Of a DNA stretch of 64,000 nucleotides, positions 62,753-64,000 are shown in pieces. The position numbers were made by a program, and so were the translations under genes. The DNA lies in assembly GCA_037447655.1 (NCBI GenBank), contig JBBHKE010002312.1, positions 25,931 through 89,930 of the forward strand, written 5' to 3'. The notes below the pieces were generated by a model. That model worked only from the letters and a program-made list of their open reading frames with translations, ran no database searches and had not been told where the DNA came from. Source of the stretch: Zygnema cylindricum. Lineage: Eukaryota > Streptophyta > Zygnematophyceae > Zygnematales > Zygnemataceae. Numbering within the stretch: the stretch's first letter is position 1; each line of letters starts with the position of its first letter.

Positions 62753-64000
62753 TAACCTAAAAGGATGTCAACTTTTATTGTAATTTGTATCTTTCTCTCT
62801 ATTTCCTAACCCACAAGTACATCACCGGCATATGGTGTCAACATATGACATCCAACACGATACAATGTAAGCTCACAATTTGTTGTTAAATTCCAGAATT
62901 AGTATCTCCTATTTAGTCACTTGTACACAAAAAAGCGTTGATTACATCAATAAGCACTTATGCTAATTTTTCTTTAACGGTGATGACGATGGGCATGTAG
63001 TTAGTTAGAACAACGCCTGTTGTACTTTGCGTTATCTTATTTAATGTAGAATTAGCCCTTTTTTATTTTCACATTTGTTAGTTTCGTAGTTTTTAAATGT
63101 ATTTCCTTTTTCTGTTCTACCTTTTGTCGCTTTTTCCTTGCGCGAATTCTGGAATAAAGTTGATTTTCCGGCTACGCCAAAATATCTAGAATTGACATGC
63201 GCCATTGTCCATATTCCAAAAAACGAGCTGTCGCCGTCGTCAGACCTGTCGCTAGACGGTGCCAAAATCATCTGCAATTCTGTAAAATGTTGCAAAGTGT
63301 ACGAATACCTCCAAACACCACACAGAACTGGTGAAACATACACTACACTTTGAATCGTTATTAGCGTGTAGAAATTATTAGTGTAAAGAAAAAATTAGCG
63401 TCATTCATTCTAATTTAGTGCCAGGAGGCGTGGCAGATTATGGTCCACGTTCTTAAATAGTGTAATTTATTATATTTAAGGTATCAATGTCAAAATTTTG
63501 GGGTGCCGATATAGCGTACATAAGGCTTATAACGATTCACGGTGTAGCCTTCCAAGTTCCACTTCCAGAACAGACAAAATATTGTCCTATTCCGATGGAC
63601 GACCACGTAAAGAAGTCAGGATCAACTAATAGGACTGTACTAAACCGTGGATCTACGTTACCGTTGGTTGTAAAGAGTACGAAACTATCAAACACAAAGC
63701 CCTTATCGTTTGCGTGCGTGGACGATCGCCGATTTCCGGCCGAGTTTTGCAGCTCATAGATGGCCTACGAGAACCGCCGGCACATGCTTTTTATTTTCCC
63801 CGACCGTCAGCGGCCGGTCATGCTCCAATCGCCAGTCATACTCGATAGACCTTTGTAATCGTCCTTTCGTTCAATCGGACGGCTCTAAGTCAAAAATTGC
63901 CTGCCAGCCTGGACATGTCCCTGGGACCGGCGCGCTCGGAGTCCTCGAAACGACTCCTCTTTGATGTCAGCCGTCAAATCACGACAGGGGACATGACAGA
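62753..64000. other. Unassigned right end of the window
   Basis: Short open frames at 63138-63353, 63041-63343 (minus), 63487-63759 and 63710-63964 overlap in different frames and show no motif I recognise. GC content rises after 63700. This is the best place in the window for non-element host DNA, possibly an exon at 63487-63759, but I cannot support a gene. Confidence 0.3.

Noticed and set aside
63138-63353. Overlapping frames on both strands as an exon
   Set aside because: Both strands are open over the same bases and neither shows a motif, so coding status cannot be decided from sequence alone.

Overview
The window is eukaryotic DNA made almost entirely of nested, decayed LTR retrotransposons. 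About 60 kb is Ty1/copia-type, with two copies of a Ty3/gypsy-type element near 49-56 kb. No host protein-coding gene, rRNA or functional tRNA gene could be supported. The host is not certain. A large repeat-rich genome, copia pol domains in the order gag - protease - integrase - reverse transcriptase (RT) - RNase H, and CACGTG (G-box) and TTGACC (W-box-like) motifs in the LTRs suggest a plant or alga, but nothing here excludes another eukaryote. An assembly gap of 10 Ns lies at 47591-47600.

Names used here are mine. 1-3727: element A, a gag-only copia element inserted in the gag of B1. 3728-8164: rest of B1, itself inserted in the RNase H of D (8165-9563). 9564-13240: minus-strand G (integrase to 5' LTR), its LTR split by a solo LTR at 11884-12891. 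13241-15212: minus-strand E-prime. 15251-16040: LTR fragment B2. 16041-34711: minus-strand LTR H, split by a 17.65 kb tandem pair C1-C2 (16926-34576) sharing a middle LTR. C2 is interrupted by solo LTR B3 (23535-24424, perfect target-site duplication TACAG) and by complete minus-strand element E (25987-31222, target-site duplication TGGGG). 34712-46053: plus-strand element F, interrupted by the complete minus-strand C5 (36830-43238). 46054-47590: K, a more diverged minus-strand copia relic. 47886-49134: C6 fragment and LTR. 49135-50813 and 52707-55973: two copies of a gypsy element whose pol ends in a PHD finger, separated by solo LTR C7 and LTR fragment J. 57549-60585: 5'-truncated C8, with the best preserved RT-RNase H frame. 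60586-60854: LTR L. 60855-64000: AT-rich and unassigned DNA.

The most interesting signal is in the copia LTRs. Families with very different LTR sequences share one layout. (i) A hairpin near the LTR start with a conserved ACTTGTCGYARTCA-type loop and stems that change in a pairing-preserving way. (ii) An antisense tRNA-like block with A-box- and B-box-like parts. (iii) CACGTG motifs. (iv) A TATA box about 30 bp upstream of a run of short hairpins, several with AGGG or AAGG loops. (v) A final hairpin whose loop carries the gag AUG. The gag frame therefore starts inside the LTR and is translated through the primer-binding site, which matches the anticodon arm of initiator tRNA-Met (half-tRNA priming). 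The intended RNA would have a fully structured leader that coincides with R-U5 of the LTR.

Almost every reading frame is broken, so the elements look inactive. Two distant insertions (C2 and C5) share the same RT deletion, frameshift and nonsense codons, which suggests that defective copies were mobilised in trans.
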